A DNA stretch of 64,000 nucleotides from Alteribacillus iranensis (GCF_900113025.1 NZ_FONT01000002.1:273460-337459); one strand, 5' to 3'; counted from the stretch's first letter, positions 33,806 through 42,286 are shown. Numbers and translations: made by a program. The notes: generated from the sequence alone by a model not told the origin.

Positions 33806-35167
33806 ATGAGTGCAAACAAGCAAGTGGACTTTGACAAATCCTTGGGAACAAGACAGGTGATGGCCGTTTCCTTTGGATTGGTTGTTTGTGTATCTACGTG
33901 GGGATCGGCTTTGATCGGTTTCGCTGAGTATGGTGTAGGATTTATAGTAAGTATTTTGATTGCTGGATTGCTTTATTTTTTAATTGCAATGAATTATTCC
34001 GAATTAGCTACCATGTATCCCCGGGCTGCAAGTATTCGGACGTATGTGGAAGGAGAGTTTGGAAATCGATTAGGATCCATGGCATCCATGATTTATGTTC
34101 TGTCCTTCGCTGCCGGTGTTTCGGCTGAAGTTATTTTCTTCGGTTATGTATTAAACGGTTTTGTCCCTGGAGTACCGTGGTGGGGATGGGCCATCTTAGT
34201 CACGACCTTTGGGCTTATCGTTAATTTAATTGGAATTAAAAATGTTGGAAAATTAAGTGACTACCTTCTGTGGGCCATTGTCGTCATCACATTGCTTGTT
34301 GGCATCTTTGCTTTTACAGGGCTGAGCATTCAAGCACCAGACTTTTCGAAGCTAACAACCGGATTCTTTACAGACGGGTTCGCAGGATTAATCGGGGCCT
34401 TTCTCTTAGCGATGTGGTTGTTTGCAGGTTTCGAAGTAGCTGCCCCTCTGGCAGAAGAAGTAAAGAACCCAGGGAAGTCATTACCACGAGGAATGTTTTT
34501 CGCCATTTTGGCCATTGGAGTTCTGAATATCATCTTTGGTCTCGGTGCTTACCTTTTAGTACCAGCGGATGTTCTCTCCTCTGAAAGTGGCCTGATCCAA
34601 ATTGGCTCGTATATCGCCGGGAGTGTCGGTGTCGTTGTCTTATTTTTATTCGCCGTCTTCTGTACGGTCGCCACCGTCCTGGCCAACTATTCATCGGTTT
34701 CACGGCTCATGTACGGGATGGCAGAAAAGCCAGGCAATATGCTGCCGGCTAAGTTAAAATGGTTGCATCCCACATTTAAAACACCTTGGAGAACACTTAT
34801 CACTTATTACGCTGTAACACTCACTCTCATGCTTTCGCTTGGCGGAGGCGGCATGGCCACGCTCGTCTATATATCAAGCTTTATCTGGATTGTTCAATAT
34901 GTGATCGCTATCTCTACTAATATAGCGCTAAGGAAGAAAATACCTGACTATCCGCGTCCGTACCGGGTTCCAGGAGGAAACATACCCATATTGTCTATTA
35001 TCGGATTAGTTGGTCTTGTTGTTTTCTTAGCTCTATCCGTTATTCCTCCGTTTGGGGATATTTACACCTTCTACTACGGGTTTGGAATGATAGTTGTAGT
35101 TGCTGTATACGGACTTATTATGGGATCCATATCCGAAAAAGAGAAATCGAAAAAGATCGCAGGATAA
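33806..35167 (+). CDS. APC-family amino acid/polyamine permease
   Basis: This is a secondary importer of the amino acid-polyamine-organocation family. The 453-residue product has about 12 membrane segments and the family opener GTRQVMAVSFGLVVCVSTWG, with MYPRAASIRTYVE in segment 2-3 and FAGFEVAAPLAEEVKNPGK in segment 6. Start ATG 33806 has AAAGGAGGG eight bases upstream (the frame opens at 33752). It lies between two nitrilase-superfamily genes in the sigma-54 operon, so it probably imports their nitrogenous substrate. Confidence 0.93.
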   Translation: MSANKQVDFDKSLGTRQVMAVSFGLVVCVSTWGSALIGFAEYGVGFIVSILIAGLLYFLIAMNYSELATMYPRAASIRTYVEGEFGNRLGSMASMIYVLSFAAGVSAEVIFFGYVLNGFVPGVPWWGWAILVTTFGLIVNLIGIKNVGKLSDYLLWAIVVITLLVGIFAFTGLSIQAPDFSKLTTGFFTDGFAGLIGAFLLAMWLFAGFEVAAPLAEEVKNPGKSLPRGMFFAILAIGVLNIIFGLGAYLLVPADVLSSESGLIQIGSYIAGSVGVVVLFLFAVFCTVATVLANYSSVSRLMYGMAEKPGNMLPAKLKWLHPTFKTPWRTLITYYAVTLTLMLSLGGGGMATLVYISSFIWIVQYVIAISTNIALRKKIPDYPRPYRVPGGNIPILSIIGLVGLVVFLALSVIPPFGDIYTFYYGFGMIVVVAVYGLIMGSISEKEKSKKIAG

Positions 35168-35261
35168 TCATGTTCGTTTTTTTTAAGGGGGGTGAGCATC
35201 TTCATCCGAGAAATAACATTCAGCCACTCGACATAACTAATTATTTGGAGGGAGAAATAAA

Positions 35262-36149
35262 ATGAAAATAAAACTAGCAATGGGACAAATTTCAGCAACA
35301 GATGACAGAAAGATGAATGTAGATAAAGGAATTCAGATGATGGAAGATGCAGCAAAAGACGGGGCGAATGTTATCTGTTTCCCCGAAGTAGGGTTTGACA
35401 AATTCTTCCCACAGCACAGAGCGCAAAGTCATTCATTCGACCTTGCGGAGCCAATCCCAGGACCGATGGTGGAGACCTTCCAAGAGAAGGCAAAAGAATT
35501 GAATATGGTTACGATCTTCAGTCTCTTAGAAGAAGGCATGAAAGGTGAATATTACGACAGCGCAGTATGTATCGATGCGGATGGTACCTTGCTCGGAACC
35601 ACAAGAATGACTCACACGTATGAACATGAAAATTATAATGAGAAATTCTATTATTCACCAGGAAACACACTTTATCCTGTATACAAAACAAAATTCGGAA
35701 ATATAGGCATAGCGATCTGCCAAGACTCCTGGTTCCCAGAAGTCATGCGTGCGCTTGCACTGCGCGGGGCAGAAATCATCGTTGTACCAACCGCAGAATC
35801 TGGAGAAGACGATTTCTACGAGTGGTACTTTGATACGTTAACTGCCATTCAAGGTAAATCTGCCGCTGTCGCAAATGGTGTGTTCGTAGGAGTTGCCAAC
35901 CGTACCGGCCGGGAAGATGACATGCGTTTCTTCGGTTCTAGCTACGTCACCAGTCCGTATGGCCAAATTATTGACCAGGCTTCCAAAGATAACGACGAAG
36001 TGCTCGTTACAGAGATCGATCTAAACGACATCCGAGAGGCAAGAAGACTGTGGCCCCTTCTTCGTGACCGCAGACCAGACACCTATGATATCCTTACGAA
36101 GCAATGGGGATCTGAAGTAAAGTACGATCCGAACAAAGTAAACATCTAA
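35262..36149 (+). CDS. Carbon-nitrogen hydrolase with altered triad lysine
   Basis: This nitrilase-superfamily protein of 295 aa retains Glu42 (FPEVGFDKF) and Cys153 (AICQDSWFPE), but the canonical lysine in RKTH is Met116 (TRMTHTY). A shifted lysine (such as Lys128 nearby) could substitute; I recall other members with RMxH at this place, so it may be a real subfamily. GVANRTGREDD and FFGSSYVTSPYG fit carbamoyl-amino-acid hydrolase-like members. The ribosome site GGAGGGAG precedes the ATG. It is the last gene of the sigma-54 operon and is followed by a strong terminator. Confidence 0.92.
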   Translation: MKIKLAMGQISATDDRKMNVDKGIQMMEDAAKDGANVICFPEVGFDKFFPQHRAQSHSFDLAEPIPGPMVETFQEKAKELNMVTIFSLLEEGMKGEYYDSAVCIDADGTLLGTTRMTHTYEHENYNEKFYYSPGNTLYPVYKTKFGNIGIAICQDSWFPEVMRALALRGAEIIVVPTAESGEDDFYEWYFDTLTAIQGKSAAVANGVFVGVANRTGREDDMRFFGSSYVTSPYGQIIDQASKDNDEVLVTEIDLNDIREARRLWPLLRDRRPDTYDILTKQWGSEVKYDPNKVNI

Positions 36150-36173
36150 TGGATGTATGAAATGCGAAGCTTA

Positions 36174-36208
36174 GTAGCACAGACCGCGGCTGGTCTGTGC
36201 TACTTTTT
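36174..36208 (+). terminator. Terminator of the sigma-54 operon
   Basis: GTAGCACAGACC (36174-36185) pairs perfectly with GGTCTGTGCTAC (36192-36203), followed by TTTTT. It begins 24 bases after the last nitrilase gene. Confidence 0.95.
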
Positions 36209-36747
36209 GATATAGAAGACGTGGAGAACAAGACCGATACAGCCCTAAGGCTTGGAGTCCATATTAAAAACCGGTTATCATCTTCAGAATTTATATTAAA
36301 AAATGAAGATGTGATGAGGTTGATTGATATTTATGGCTTCTCCCCTTTGTTCATCGCCAAAGAGATCAAGTCATGTATTAAGACAGCAAATCCCACGCCC
36401 TATTAGGGAATTAGCAATTCGGATGGAAGCAAAATCCGCGGTTGCCACAATATTAGTGCTACTTAGATTCCTGAAGAAATAAAAAAGATTCTCTACGAAA
36501 TAGCCGTGATGCGAAAAGGTTCTATTTATCGATTACTATAATGAAACTCAATTTCATGAAAGCTATTTGTAGCTGAAACAAGTTTACTCTTCGTTCTATC
36601 AATGACCCTATTACATAATAGACATTGATAGACACCTTACTGGGTAGTTAGTCAAGTAAGTTTATTTCGAAAAATAATGCCCTTTAAAACTTCACCAAAA
36701 TATAGCCATATGAAATTTATCAGTCTCTTTTCCAAAAAACATGCAAT
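36209..36747. other. Gene debris without an intact gene
   Basis: Two coding-like shreds are visible on the plus strand: about 36212-36406 (ENKTDTALRLGVHIKNRL, which faintly resembles a PRD domain of a regulator) and 36477-36541 (IPEEIKKILYEIAVMRKGSI). Neither has a start codon with a ribosome site. The rest is AT-rich with no signals that I can see. Confidence 0.4.
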
Positions 36748-37326
36748 TTAAACTTCCTTCAGCGTACCAGGTATAGTCACTGTTAATTCTTTATATGCGT
36801 TTGGATACATATAAAAGATATCTTTTGTTTTTTTTCCTCTTTTATTTAAAAAAGGGAAGTAATCGGACTTCTCTTGATCAATTTCAGGAAATCTCCCACT
36901 ACCCTTACCTAACTGTACTATCTGACTGAATCGATCAACTGCATTGAACCATCCAATAACAAAAGCTCTGTAACCTTGTTTTCCTTTTTTTATTTCATCT
37001 GATATCCAGTTAAAATCTTTCTGGATAGGGTCCCACAACATGCTATTCGAGTTTCCCGCACTACTTTTCCAATTTCTTAGAAGTTTGACCTCAATCATAA
37101 AATTCTTTTTCTTTACAACTATATCATTACCTTTATCTTTTGATTTTCCTTGCATATTAAAAGTTGCCATATGTCTAAATGGATATCCTAATCTAACTAC
37201 CAAATCAGCCTCAGAATATTCTTCATCCGCAATTTTTTTAAGATCTTCTTTACTTTCTTTTTCATATCTTTCATTAAATTCATCAATTATAAATAAACAA
37301 TTAGATATTAAATATTTTTCTATCAT
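36748..37326 (-). CDS. PD-(D/E)XK nuclease-like hypothetical protein
   Basis: I do not recognise a named family. The 192-residue protein has the order NDIVVKKKNFMIEVK, with Asp68, Glu79 and Lys81 spaced as in PD-(D/E)XK nuclease cores, after an N-terminal helical segment. A C-terminal FMYPN-like stretch (IFYMYPNAYKELTV) ends it. CAGGAGGG precedes the ATG. It lies alone in a decayed region, so it could be an orphan restriction-type enzyme. Activity is inferred only from the motif. Confidence 0.7.
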   Translation of the reverse strand: MIEKYLISNCLFIIDEFNERYEKESKEDLKKIADEEYSEADLVVRLGYPFRHMATFNMQGKSKDKGNDIVVKKKNFMIEVKLLRNWKSSAGNSNSMLWDPIQKDFNWISDEIKKGKQGYRAFVIGWFNAVDRFSQIVQLGKGSGRFPEIDQEKSDYFPFLNKRGKKTKDIFYMYPNAYKELTVTIPGTLKEV

Positions 37327-37633
37327 CTGACTTGAACCCTCCTGACTTATATTTCGACAAGAGAGGCTAAATACCTATAAAATTCATTCGTCAATTACCG
37401 ACATTGTTTGTTTAGTAATTTTTGCTCTTTCATAACGTTGGTGTGATAAAAAAATATTTTTATTTCCTTAAATTCTTTAATAACTTCCCCTTTGATTAAA
37501 AGAGTACGTTCCCCTTCTGGCGGTATTGTTTGCGTTTCTGTTTCTAAATCAATCATACTCCCAGTTAGTTGAATAAATAAGAGAAGTTGTTATGTGTAGG
37601 GTCATTCGTTCCTGGCATATCCATTGTCTAATC
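37327..37633. other. Debris, possible short ORF
   Basis: A minus-strand frame at 37395-37556 encodes 53 residues (starting MIDLETETQTIPPEGERTLL) with protein-like composition, but its ribosome site is badly spaced; it may be a gene fragment. Bases 37570-37620 resemble the leader of the DUF421 gene near 13187-13240. Confidence 0.4.
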
Positions 37634-37804
37634 CGAGCTGCCCTGTAACGGAATATATGAGGATAACATCCATATCACGTAAATTTTCTTTATGTTTTTT
37701 GGGGGAATGTTATGGGTAATTGGGGAATATGTACTCCTAAAATACAAAGGAGCCCGGAGTATCTTTTGGTGGGGAAATCCTTCTATATATCGTGCGAGAT
37801 GGAA
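37634..37804 (+). pseudogene. Decayed copy of a DUF421 gene
   Basis: About 170 bases align with the DUF421 gene at 13564 (its bases near 13700-13872), sharing AACGGAATATATGAG, AAATACAAAGGAGCCCGG and AATCCTTCTAT blocks in order. The frame is lost through indels. Confidence 0.8.
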
Positions 37805-37818
37805 TTAAACCAATAAAT

Positions 37819-38331
37819 TCAAGTCTCTCCCATTACCAGTTGTGTGTCACTGTTCTGTTTGACAATATTCAGATGAAACGCTTGATAGAATTTCACTAAC
37901 TTTTGTATATCTTGTTTCGTTACATCTTCCCTTTCTATTTCCACGGGATAAGGAATGAGGGCAAAATAATCAACATTCAGCAATTCGAAGTATTTGATGA
38001 TTTTTTCGAAAGCTACTTTTCCGTAACCCTCCCCTCTGTACTCTTCATCTATCTTAAAATGCGCCATCACAGCTACAAAACCAAGATCATCCTCCTCTAG
38101 AACCTCGTATAAGTCTCCCATTACATCGAATAAGTCACCAGAAACTTCATCTGTTCTTGAGAGAATGTCACTTCGATCGACACTAGTATAGGTGTTTAAT
38201 AGATAAAATTGGCCCAACCAATTTTTATACTCTCTTCATTATCTATGTTTATTAAATGTATCTCTACTGAACCATTTATAAGGTCAGTGACTTCGTCTAT
38301 CAAACGTAACGTCTACATACGAGCTCTCCAT
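37819..38331 (-). pseudogene. Frameshifted GNAT acetyltransferase gene
   Basis: The 3' part (37819-38217) encodes a GNAT core with the acetyl-CoA motif RGEGYG after MAHFKIDEEY. The intact frame opens at a TTG without a ribosome site. Just upstream a different frame continues the protein (GSVEIHLINIDNEESIKIGW, joining to NFYLLNTYTS), and a third frame supplies MESSYVDVT at ATG 38331 behind AAGGCGG. Two frameshifts therefore split a gene of about 170 codons. A sequencing error cannot be excluded, but the region also holds other broken genes. Confidence 0.65.
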
Positions 38332-38354
38332 AACGGCCCGCCTTATATTTTTGA

Positions 38355-38391
38355 AATAAAAAAAAGAGACCTTAATGAAAAGGTCCCTCGT
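38355..38391 (-). terminator. Terminator of hag
   Basis: On the minus strand AGGGACC pairs with GGTCTCT and is followed by an eight-base U-tract (A-tract 38357-38364). It starts about 25 bases past the flagellin stop codon. Confidence 0.88.
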
Positions 38392-38413
38392 CTTTGAGTA
38401 TACATTAAACAGA

Positions 38414-39460
38414 CTAACCAAGAAGTTGAAGTACAGATTGAGGCTGCTGGTTCGCTTGTGCAAGCATAGATTGAGAAGCTTGAGAAAGGATATTTGATTT
38501 TGTCATCTCCATCATCTCTCTTGCCATGTCGACATCGCGGATACGTGATTCAGCAGCAGATAAATTCTCTGAAGCATTATCCAAGTTAGAAATTGTATGC
38601 TCTAAGCGATTTTGATATGATCCCAACTTCGAGCGTTCTGCAGATACGGTTTCAATAGCATCATTAATTGTTGTAATAGCACTATCTGCAGATGATTGAC
38701 TGGAAACGTCAATGCCTTTAATAGTTTCGGCATCATCAGCTAAAGCATCCCCTTCAAGATAAGCAGTAGCTCCTTCTTTTACTACTAACTCAGTAGGGGT
38801 AGAATCATTATCTGCCTCGACATCACTAATGGCATAATATGCACCATCTACGTGGACAGCAACATTAGCATCATCATCGTCTTGGAGCACTTGATGGTTA
38901 CCTGTTACCCCAGCAATATCAGTACTATCCGTAGTAGTAGCAGTTAGGTTAGTACCTATACTCAAAGTATCAGCATCCATTGCTGATATGTCCAAAGAGA
39001 TATTTTGGTCTGAGTTAGCTCCGATTTGGAATTTAGCTTCAAAGTCACCATCAAGTAAGTTTTGAGTGTTAAATTGTGTAGTATCGGCGATGCGAGATAC
39101 CTCTTGCGCTAACTGATCTACTTCTTTCTGTAATTCGTTACGATCTACTTCTACATTGGTGTCGTTTGCAGCTTGCACCGAAAGTTCACGCATACGTTGT
39201 AAAATGTTATGTGTTTCATCAAGTGCACCTTCAGCAGTTTGAATTAAAGAAATTCCATCTTGCGCGTTACGGCTTGCTTGATCAAGACCATTGATCTGCG
39301 CTCGCATTTTTTCAGAAATCGCAAGACCTGCCGCGTCATCTCCTGCACGGTTAATGCGAAGACCTGAAGACAGCTTCTCCATGGAAGACTGCATGTTGTT
39401 TTGGTTGATACCCATTTGACGATGAGTGTTCAACGCTGGAATGTTGTTGTTGATAATCAT
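38414..39460 (-). CDS. hag: Flagellin
   Basis: This is the structural protein of the flagellar filament, exported by the flagellar type III system. The conserved D0/D1 ends are intact: MIINNNIPALNTHRQMGIN at the N-terminus with SSGLRINRAGDDAAGLAISE, and the C-terminal MAREMMEMTKSNILSQASQSMLAQANQQPQSVLQLLG block. The central part (about residues 150-250) is unusually acidic and rich in Asp and Thr, fitting a halophile or alkaliphile. The length is 348 aa. The leader holds two AUAUGGA sites, one overlapping the ribosome site, that could bind CsrA. It follows csrA by 89 bases. Confidence 0.97.
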   Translation of the reverse strand: MIINNNIPALNTHRQMGINQNNMQSSMEKLSSGLRINRAGDDAAGLAISEKMRAQINGLDQASRNAQDGISLIQTAEGALDETHNILQRMRELSVQAANDTNVEVDRNELQKEVDQLAQEVSRIADTTQFNTQNLLDGDFEAKFQIGANSDQNISLDISAMDADTLSIGTNLTATTTDSTDIAGVTGNHQVLQDDDDANVAVHVDGAYYAISDVEADNDSTPTELVVKEGATAYLEGDALADDAETIKGIDVSSQSSADSAITTINDAIETVSAERSKLGSYQNRLEHTISNLDNASENLSAAESRIRDVDMAREMMEMTKSNILSQASQSMLAQANQQPQSVLQLLG

Positions 39461-39469
39461 AATAAATAA

Positions 39470-39506
39470 CCTCCATATTGTGTTTTACTTGCAACCACGT
39501 CCATAT
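39470..39506 (-). promoter_or_regulatory. Two candidate CsrA sites in the hag leader
   Basis: On the minus strand ATATGGA occurs at 39500-39506 and again at 39472-39478, the second being part of the ribosome site TGGAGG. The GGA cores are about 28 bases apart, as in dual-site CsrA repression of Bacillus hag. Confidence 0.55.
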
Positions 39507-39549
39507 GGGAGCAAGGAATGTATTCAAATCTCAAAGAAAAGTATGTATG

Positions 39550-39762
39550 TTATTTCTTCGAGGATTTGACAGAGTTGATTTGAAAATCTTTTAATTCTTT
39601 TCCTGTCACGCGTTCGTACGTTTCTTCCCGTGAGATTTCCACATCTTTTGGTGCTTCGATGTGCAGACGTACGAAACCCGTTTCAAGAGCGACTGGAGTG
39701 ATTTTGATATCATCTCCAATGATAAGACCTTCACCTTCGCGACGAGATACGACTAAACCCAT
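39550..39762 (-). CDS. csrA: Carbon storage regulator CsrA
   Basis: This is a dimeric RNA-binding repressor of translation; in Bacillus it represses hag and is antagonised by FliW. The 70-residue protein has the canonical pattern VVSRREGEGLIIGDDIKI and EAPKDVEISREETYERV, including the C-terminal Arg region that contacts GGA motifs. It differs from typical CsrA in the start (MGLVVSRREGEG in place of MLVLSRKKGES) and has a basic tail. Ribosome site AAGGAGGAAG is present. Upstream is a sigma-D promoter and a consensus CsrA binding site. The usual partner gene fliW is not in this window. Confidence 0.95.
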   Translation of the reverse strand: MGLVVSRREGEGLIIGDDIKITPVALETGFVRLHIEAPKDVEISREETYERVTGKELKDFQINSVKSSKK

Positions 39763-39791
39763 GTTTTCTTCCTCCTTAAAGACTCAGTTCA

Positions 39792-39803
39792 ACATCCTTG
39801 TAT
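39792..39803 (-). promoter_or_regulatory. Consensus CsrA-binding site in the csrA leader
   Basis: On the minus strand the leader reads AUACAAGGAUGU, which fits the SELEX-derived consensus RUACARGGAUGU at all 12 positions. It falls at the very 5' end of the predicted sigma-D transcript, about 20 bases before the ribosome site. Autoregulation by CsrA is likely. Confidence 0.75.
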
Positions 39804-39808
39804 CTTTT

Positions 39809-39836
39809 ATATCGGCCATGTTTTTCAAAATTAAAG
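39809..39836 (-). promoter_or_regulatory. Sigma-D promoter of csrA-hag
   Basis: On the minus strand GCCGATAT (39809-39816) is the exact sigma-D -10 sequence, with CTTTAA about 15 bases upstream (39831-39836) in place of the TAAA -35. It sits 46 bases before the csrA start. Confidence 0.85.
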
Positions 39837-39882
39837 ACTTTCTAAGAAAATTTTTCTAGTTTGATTAAAATTATTTATCGTA

Positions 39883-40290
39883 TTAATTCTCTTTTTCTCT
39901 AAACAATCCCACAGCCAACAAAACGCCCGCTAGATTGATCGTGAGATCAAGAAAGCGGGCGTCTCTTGTGAAGTATTCTTGGCTGATTTCGATGGTGGCT
40001 AGTAGAAGGATTAAGAGTGTCAATGTTCCTTTTGTTCGTTCGAGCCAGAAGAAGTAGAGGATGGCTAGGAGGAAGCTGCCGACGAGGTGGCCGATTTTGG
40101 AGATGATGAAGTAAGGTTCGGTGCTGGTGATGTAGCTGGCGTCCCAGAATTTGGGCCAGCTTACTTCTGTTATGAATTGGAAGGAGACATCAAGACCATT
40201 AATAAATGCGCTGGGGCTGCTGGTCCACATGCCGCATAAGTAAATGAGTAAAAAGATGAAGAAGGCGATCGCTCTCATGGTTAATATCAA
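39883..40290 (-). CDS. VanZ-like family membrane protein
   Basis: This is a small VanZ-family protein (135 aa) with four hydrophobic segments: FFIFLLIYLCGM at the N-terminus, a GHLVGSFLLAILYFFW helix carrying the family's GHxxxF-like motif, LTLLILLLATIEISQEYF, and a last LDLTINLAGVLLAVGLF helix. The DLTINLAG pattern is a family hallmark. The function of VanZ-like proteins is poorly known (low-level teicoplanin resistance for VanZ itself). A decayed copy of its 3' half lies at 30404-30565. The ATG at 40290 lies 28 bases inside the frame; no strong ribosome site is visible. Confidence 0.85.
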   Translation of the reverse strand: MILTMRAIAFFIFLLIYLCGMWTSSPSAFINGLDVSFQFITEVSWPKFWDASYITSTEPYFIISKIGHLVGSFLLAILYFFWLERTKGTLTLLILLLATIEISQEYFTRDARFLDLTINLAGVLLAVGLFREKEN

Positions 40291-40513
40291 CTTTCTTGTA
40301 ATTTTTCTGTTCTCTTCTCGTAGCCTGGTTTTCCTAATAGCTTCATGATACTAGCTAGTCATTCTCAGTTTTTATTCCAGGTGTTCTTCCACTTTAAAAA
40401 AATTACCCCTAATACATTTAACCAAAATAAAAATAGCCCCCCAATTAAATAAGTGAGCTAAGGTATCATTTGTTTAAATTATTATTCGTATAAAATAGCC
40501 TAGAAGGAAATTA

Positions 40514-40696
40514 CTAAAATCGTTTTTCTGTATCAATGGGTTTAATTTGATCGTATCCATTTTCGTAATCAATGACAATACTGTTATTACGTAAATCAAC
40601 AGACTTGTTCTTTTTTAGTAATTCGTTTAAAGGAGTATTTTGATGTGGGTTAGCTAAAAATTTGCGCGACAAACTAATAGCTTTCTTATACATCAT
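40514..40696 (-). CDS. Small basic protein of kinase cassette
   Basis: I do not recognise this 60-residue basic protein (MMYKKAISLSRKFL, ending in a charged tail). AAGGAGG lies immediately upstream of two in-frame ATGs; it follows the kinase stop codon by eight bases, so it is translated from the same transcript. A short strand-like segment (NSIVIDYENGYD) is the only visible structure. It could be a regulator or antitoxin-like partner of the kinase; no motif shows this. Confidence 0.7.
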   Translation of the reverse strand: MMYKKAISLSRKFLANPHQNTPLNELLKKNKSVDLRNNSIVIDYENGYDQIKPIDTEKRF

Positions 40697-40707
40697 CACA
40701 ACCTCCT

Positions 40708-41796
40708 TTACGAATATTCTAGTAAAACACTTTCAATAAAACTCATTGCTTCTTCAAATGAACTATGTGATTTTTCAACTTTTTTTCTGATACGCTGAGT
40801 ATTCCCACTTGACTTTATATATTTATTTCCTAATGTAACAAATTTATTACTATTTCTTTTTTCAATTTTTATTATTATTATAGACTTTTCATTATTATAT
40901 GTCCATTGGACTTCTTCGTTACTCTTAACCTTTTCATATTTCCATTCTAATAATTCTTCTATATTACTTAAGTCATTTATAATGCTTAGAACCTCTTGGT
41001 ACCTTTTGGAAACATCAGGATGCAGCATTTTGTTTATAATCCTTCTTAACTTCTTTGGAATATGTGGTAAATAATGTCTCCGGTGTGGAAACTCACCTTT
41101 TCTAATTGCTTTGACAATCTTGTCTCTATCGCCGTTATGTTTAGAAATTAATTCATTATATTGTTCCTTGAAATTTTCGTTACCATTACACATTCTATAC
41201 ATAGTTAACCCTGCTTGATAAATATCATCAGTTATTGACTTGTCACTTGTATCAAATGATTCAGGTGATCTATGTATCCTATATTGAAATTCTTGGTTTG
41301 TTAAACCGTATTCGTTTAAATATCTTGAAAGTCCAAAGTCAGTTAAAATTGCTCTATTGGAATCGTTCAACATAATGTTTGTTGGCTTTATGTCCAGGTG
41401 AACTAACCCTTTTATATGTAAGAACATTAATCCAGATAAAAAATCAATGCTGTACTTAGTAATCTCCCTCACAGATAACATCTCTTTATTAATAAGGCTA
41501 TTAATAGATCCCTTTTCATAATAAGGCATCGTGATATAGATGTTTTTATCGTCTTCAGCTGAATAGTTTATAGGCATTATATGTGGGTGGTTTGCTTCAT
41601 TAAGTATTTTTGACTCAAGGAAAAAGTCTTCAACATTTTGCTTTTCTAATGACAATTTTGTTATTACTTTTAACACCAATACCTGTTCCAATTGCTTATC
41701 TCTAGCTATCCACACCTCGGAATTTTTACCTTCTCCCCCAATCGCCTTCCATTTATCTAAAGTTAAATGTGGGTTTACATGGTTTAGTTTAAGCAT
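40708..41796 (-). CDS. Serine/threonine protein kinase
   Basis: This is a Hanks-type kinase with glycine loop GGEGKNSEVW near residue 20, ATP lysine Lys43 (VLVLKVI), catalytic loop HLDIKPTN with Asp135 (HLD in place of HRD) and DFG at 153-155, so it should be active. No transmembrane or PASTA segment is present; roughly residues 290-362 form an unrecognised C-terminal beta-rich domain. Start ATG 41796 follows TGAGGGAG; the frame opens at 41832. It overlaps the upstream 160-residue gene by eight bases and is followed by a small gene, a compact three-gene unit. Possibly part of a stress or phage-defence cassette; that is inference. Confidence 0.9.
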   Translation of the reverse strand: MLKLNHVNPHLTLDKWKAIGGEGKNSEVWIARDKQLEQVLVLKVITKLSLEKQNVEDFFLESKILNEANHPHIMPINYSAEDDKNIYITMPYYEKGSINSLINKEMLSVREITKYSIDFLSGLMFLHIKGLVHLDIKPTNIMLNDSNRAILTDFGLSRYLNEYGLTNQEFQYRIHRSPESFDTSDKSITDDIYQAGLTMYRMCNGNENFKEQYNELISKHNGDRDKIVKAIRKGEFPHRRHYLPHIPKKLRRIINKMLHPDVSKRYQEVLSIINDLSNIEELLEWKYEKVKSNEEVQWTYNNEKSIIIIKIEKRNSNKFVTLGNKYIKSSGNTQRIRKKVEKSHSSFEEAMSFIESVLLEYS

Positions 41797-42271
41797 TGTT
41801 AAACACTCCCTCACTTGAATTGAGTGCTGCAAGACCTGCTAAAAGGCTTTCTCTTTTATTTTTATTTATTTCACTCCAATTGATATCGAACAATCCCGAC
41901 TCTCCATCAATGCATGATTTCAATTCATCTACTGTTACTTCCAAGCGTGATGCCATAGAATTTAATGTGCCAGTAAAATAAGATTCAATGGTACTATCCG
42001 AAAAAAGTTCCTTTATAACACCTTCAATATTAATTCTAAATATATTCAAATTTTGTGTGGATCCCTCCGCAGTTCGTAGTCCTGCATATTTCACACCATA
42101 TTCACAGATTATTGAGTATAATGTAGTTCTTATGAAGGATAATTGTCTTGGTATATCATCTTCCATAACTTTGGGAATATTTAAAGATTCTGAATAGAAT
42201 TCCACGTTTTCCTTATTCAGGATTGTATAGTTTATTTTGGTAGGTTCAACTCTGACTCCTATTGCCTTCAA
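41789..42271 (-). CDS. Hypothetical protein preceding kinase gene
   Basis: I recognise no family. The product of about 160 residues begins with a beta-strand pattern KAIGVRVEPTKINYTIL, reminiscent of RNase H/RuvC-like folds, and has KYAGLRTAEGSTQN in the middle and a helical C-terminus. GGAGGTG lies six bases before TTG 42271, which I take as the start; ATG 42286 precedes the ribosome site and is less likely. It is the first gene of the kinase unit and may be a sensor, substrate or scaffold for the kinase. Confidence 0.7.
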   Translation of the reverse strand: MKAIGVRVEPTKINYTILNKENVEFYSESLNIPKVMEDDIPRQLSFIRTTLYSIICEYGVKYAGLRTAEGSTQNLNIFRINIEGVIKELFSDSTIESYFTGTLNSMASRLEVTVDELKSCIDGESGLFDINWSEINKNKRESLLAGLAALNSSEGVFNNA

Positions 42272-42286
42272 TTCGGGCACCTCCAT

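Noticed and set aside
36197-36406. Open frame of 69 codons after the sigma-54 operon
   Set aside because: It begins inside the terminator stem with no ribosome site. The coding-like part is treated as debris.
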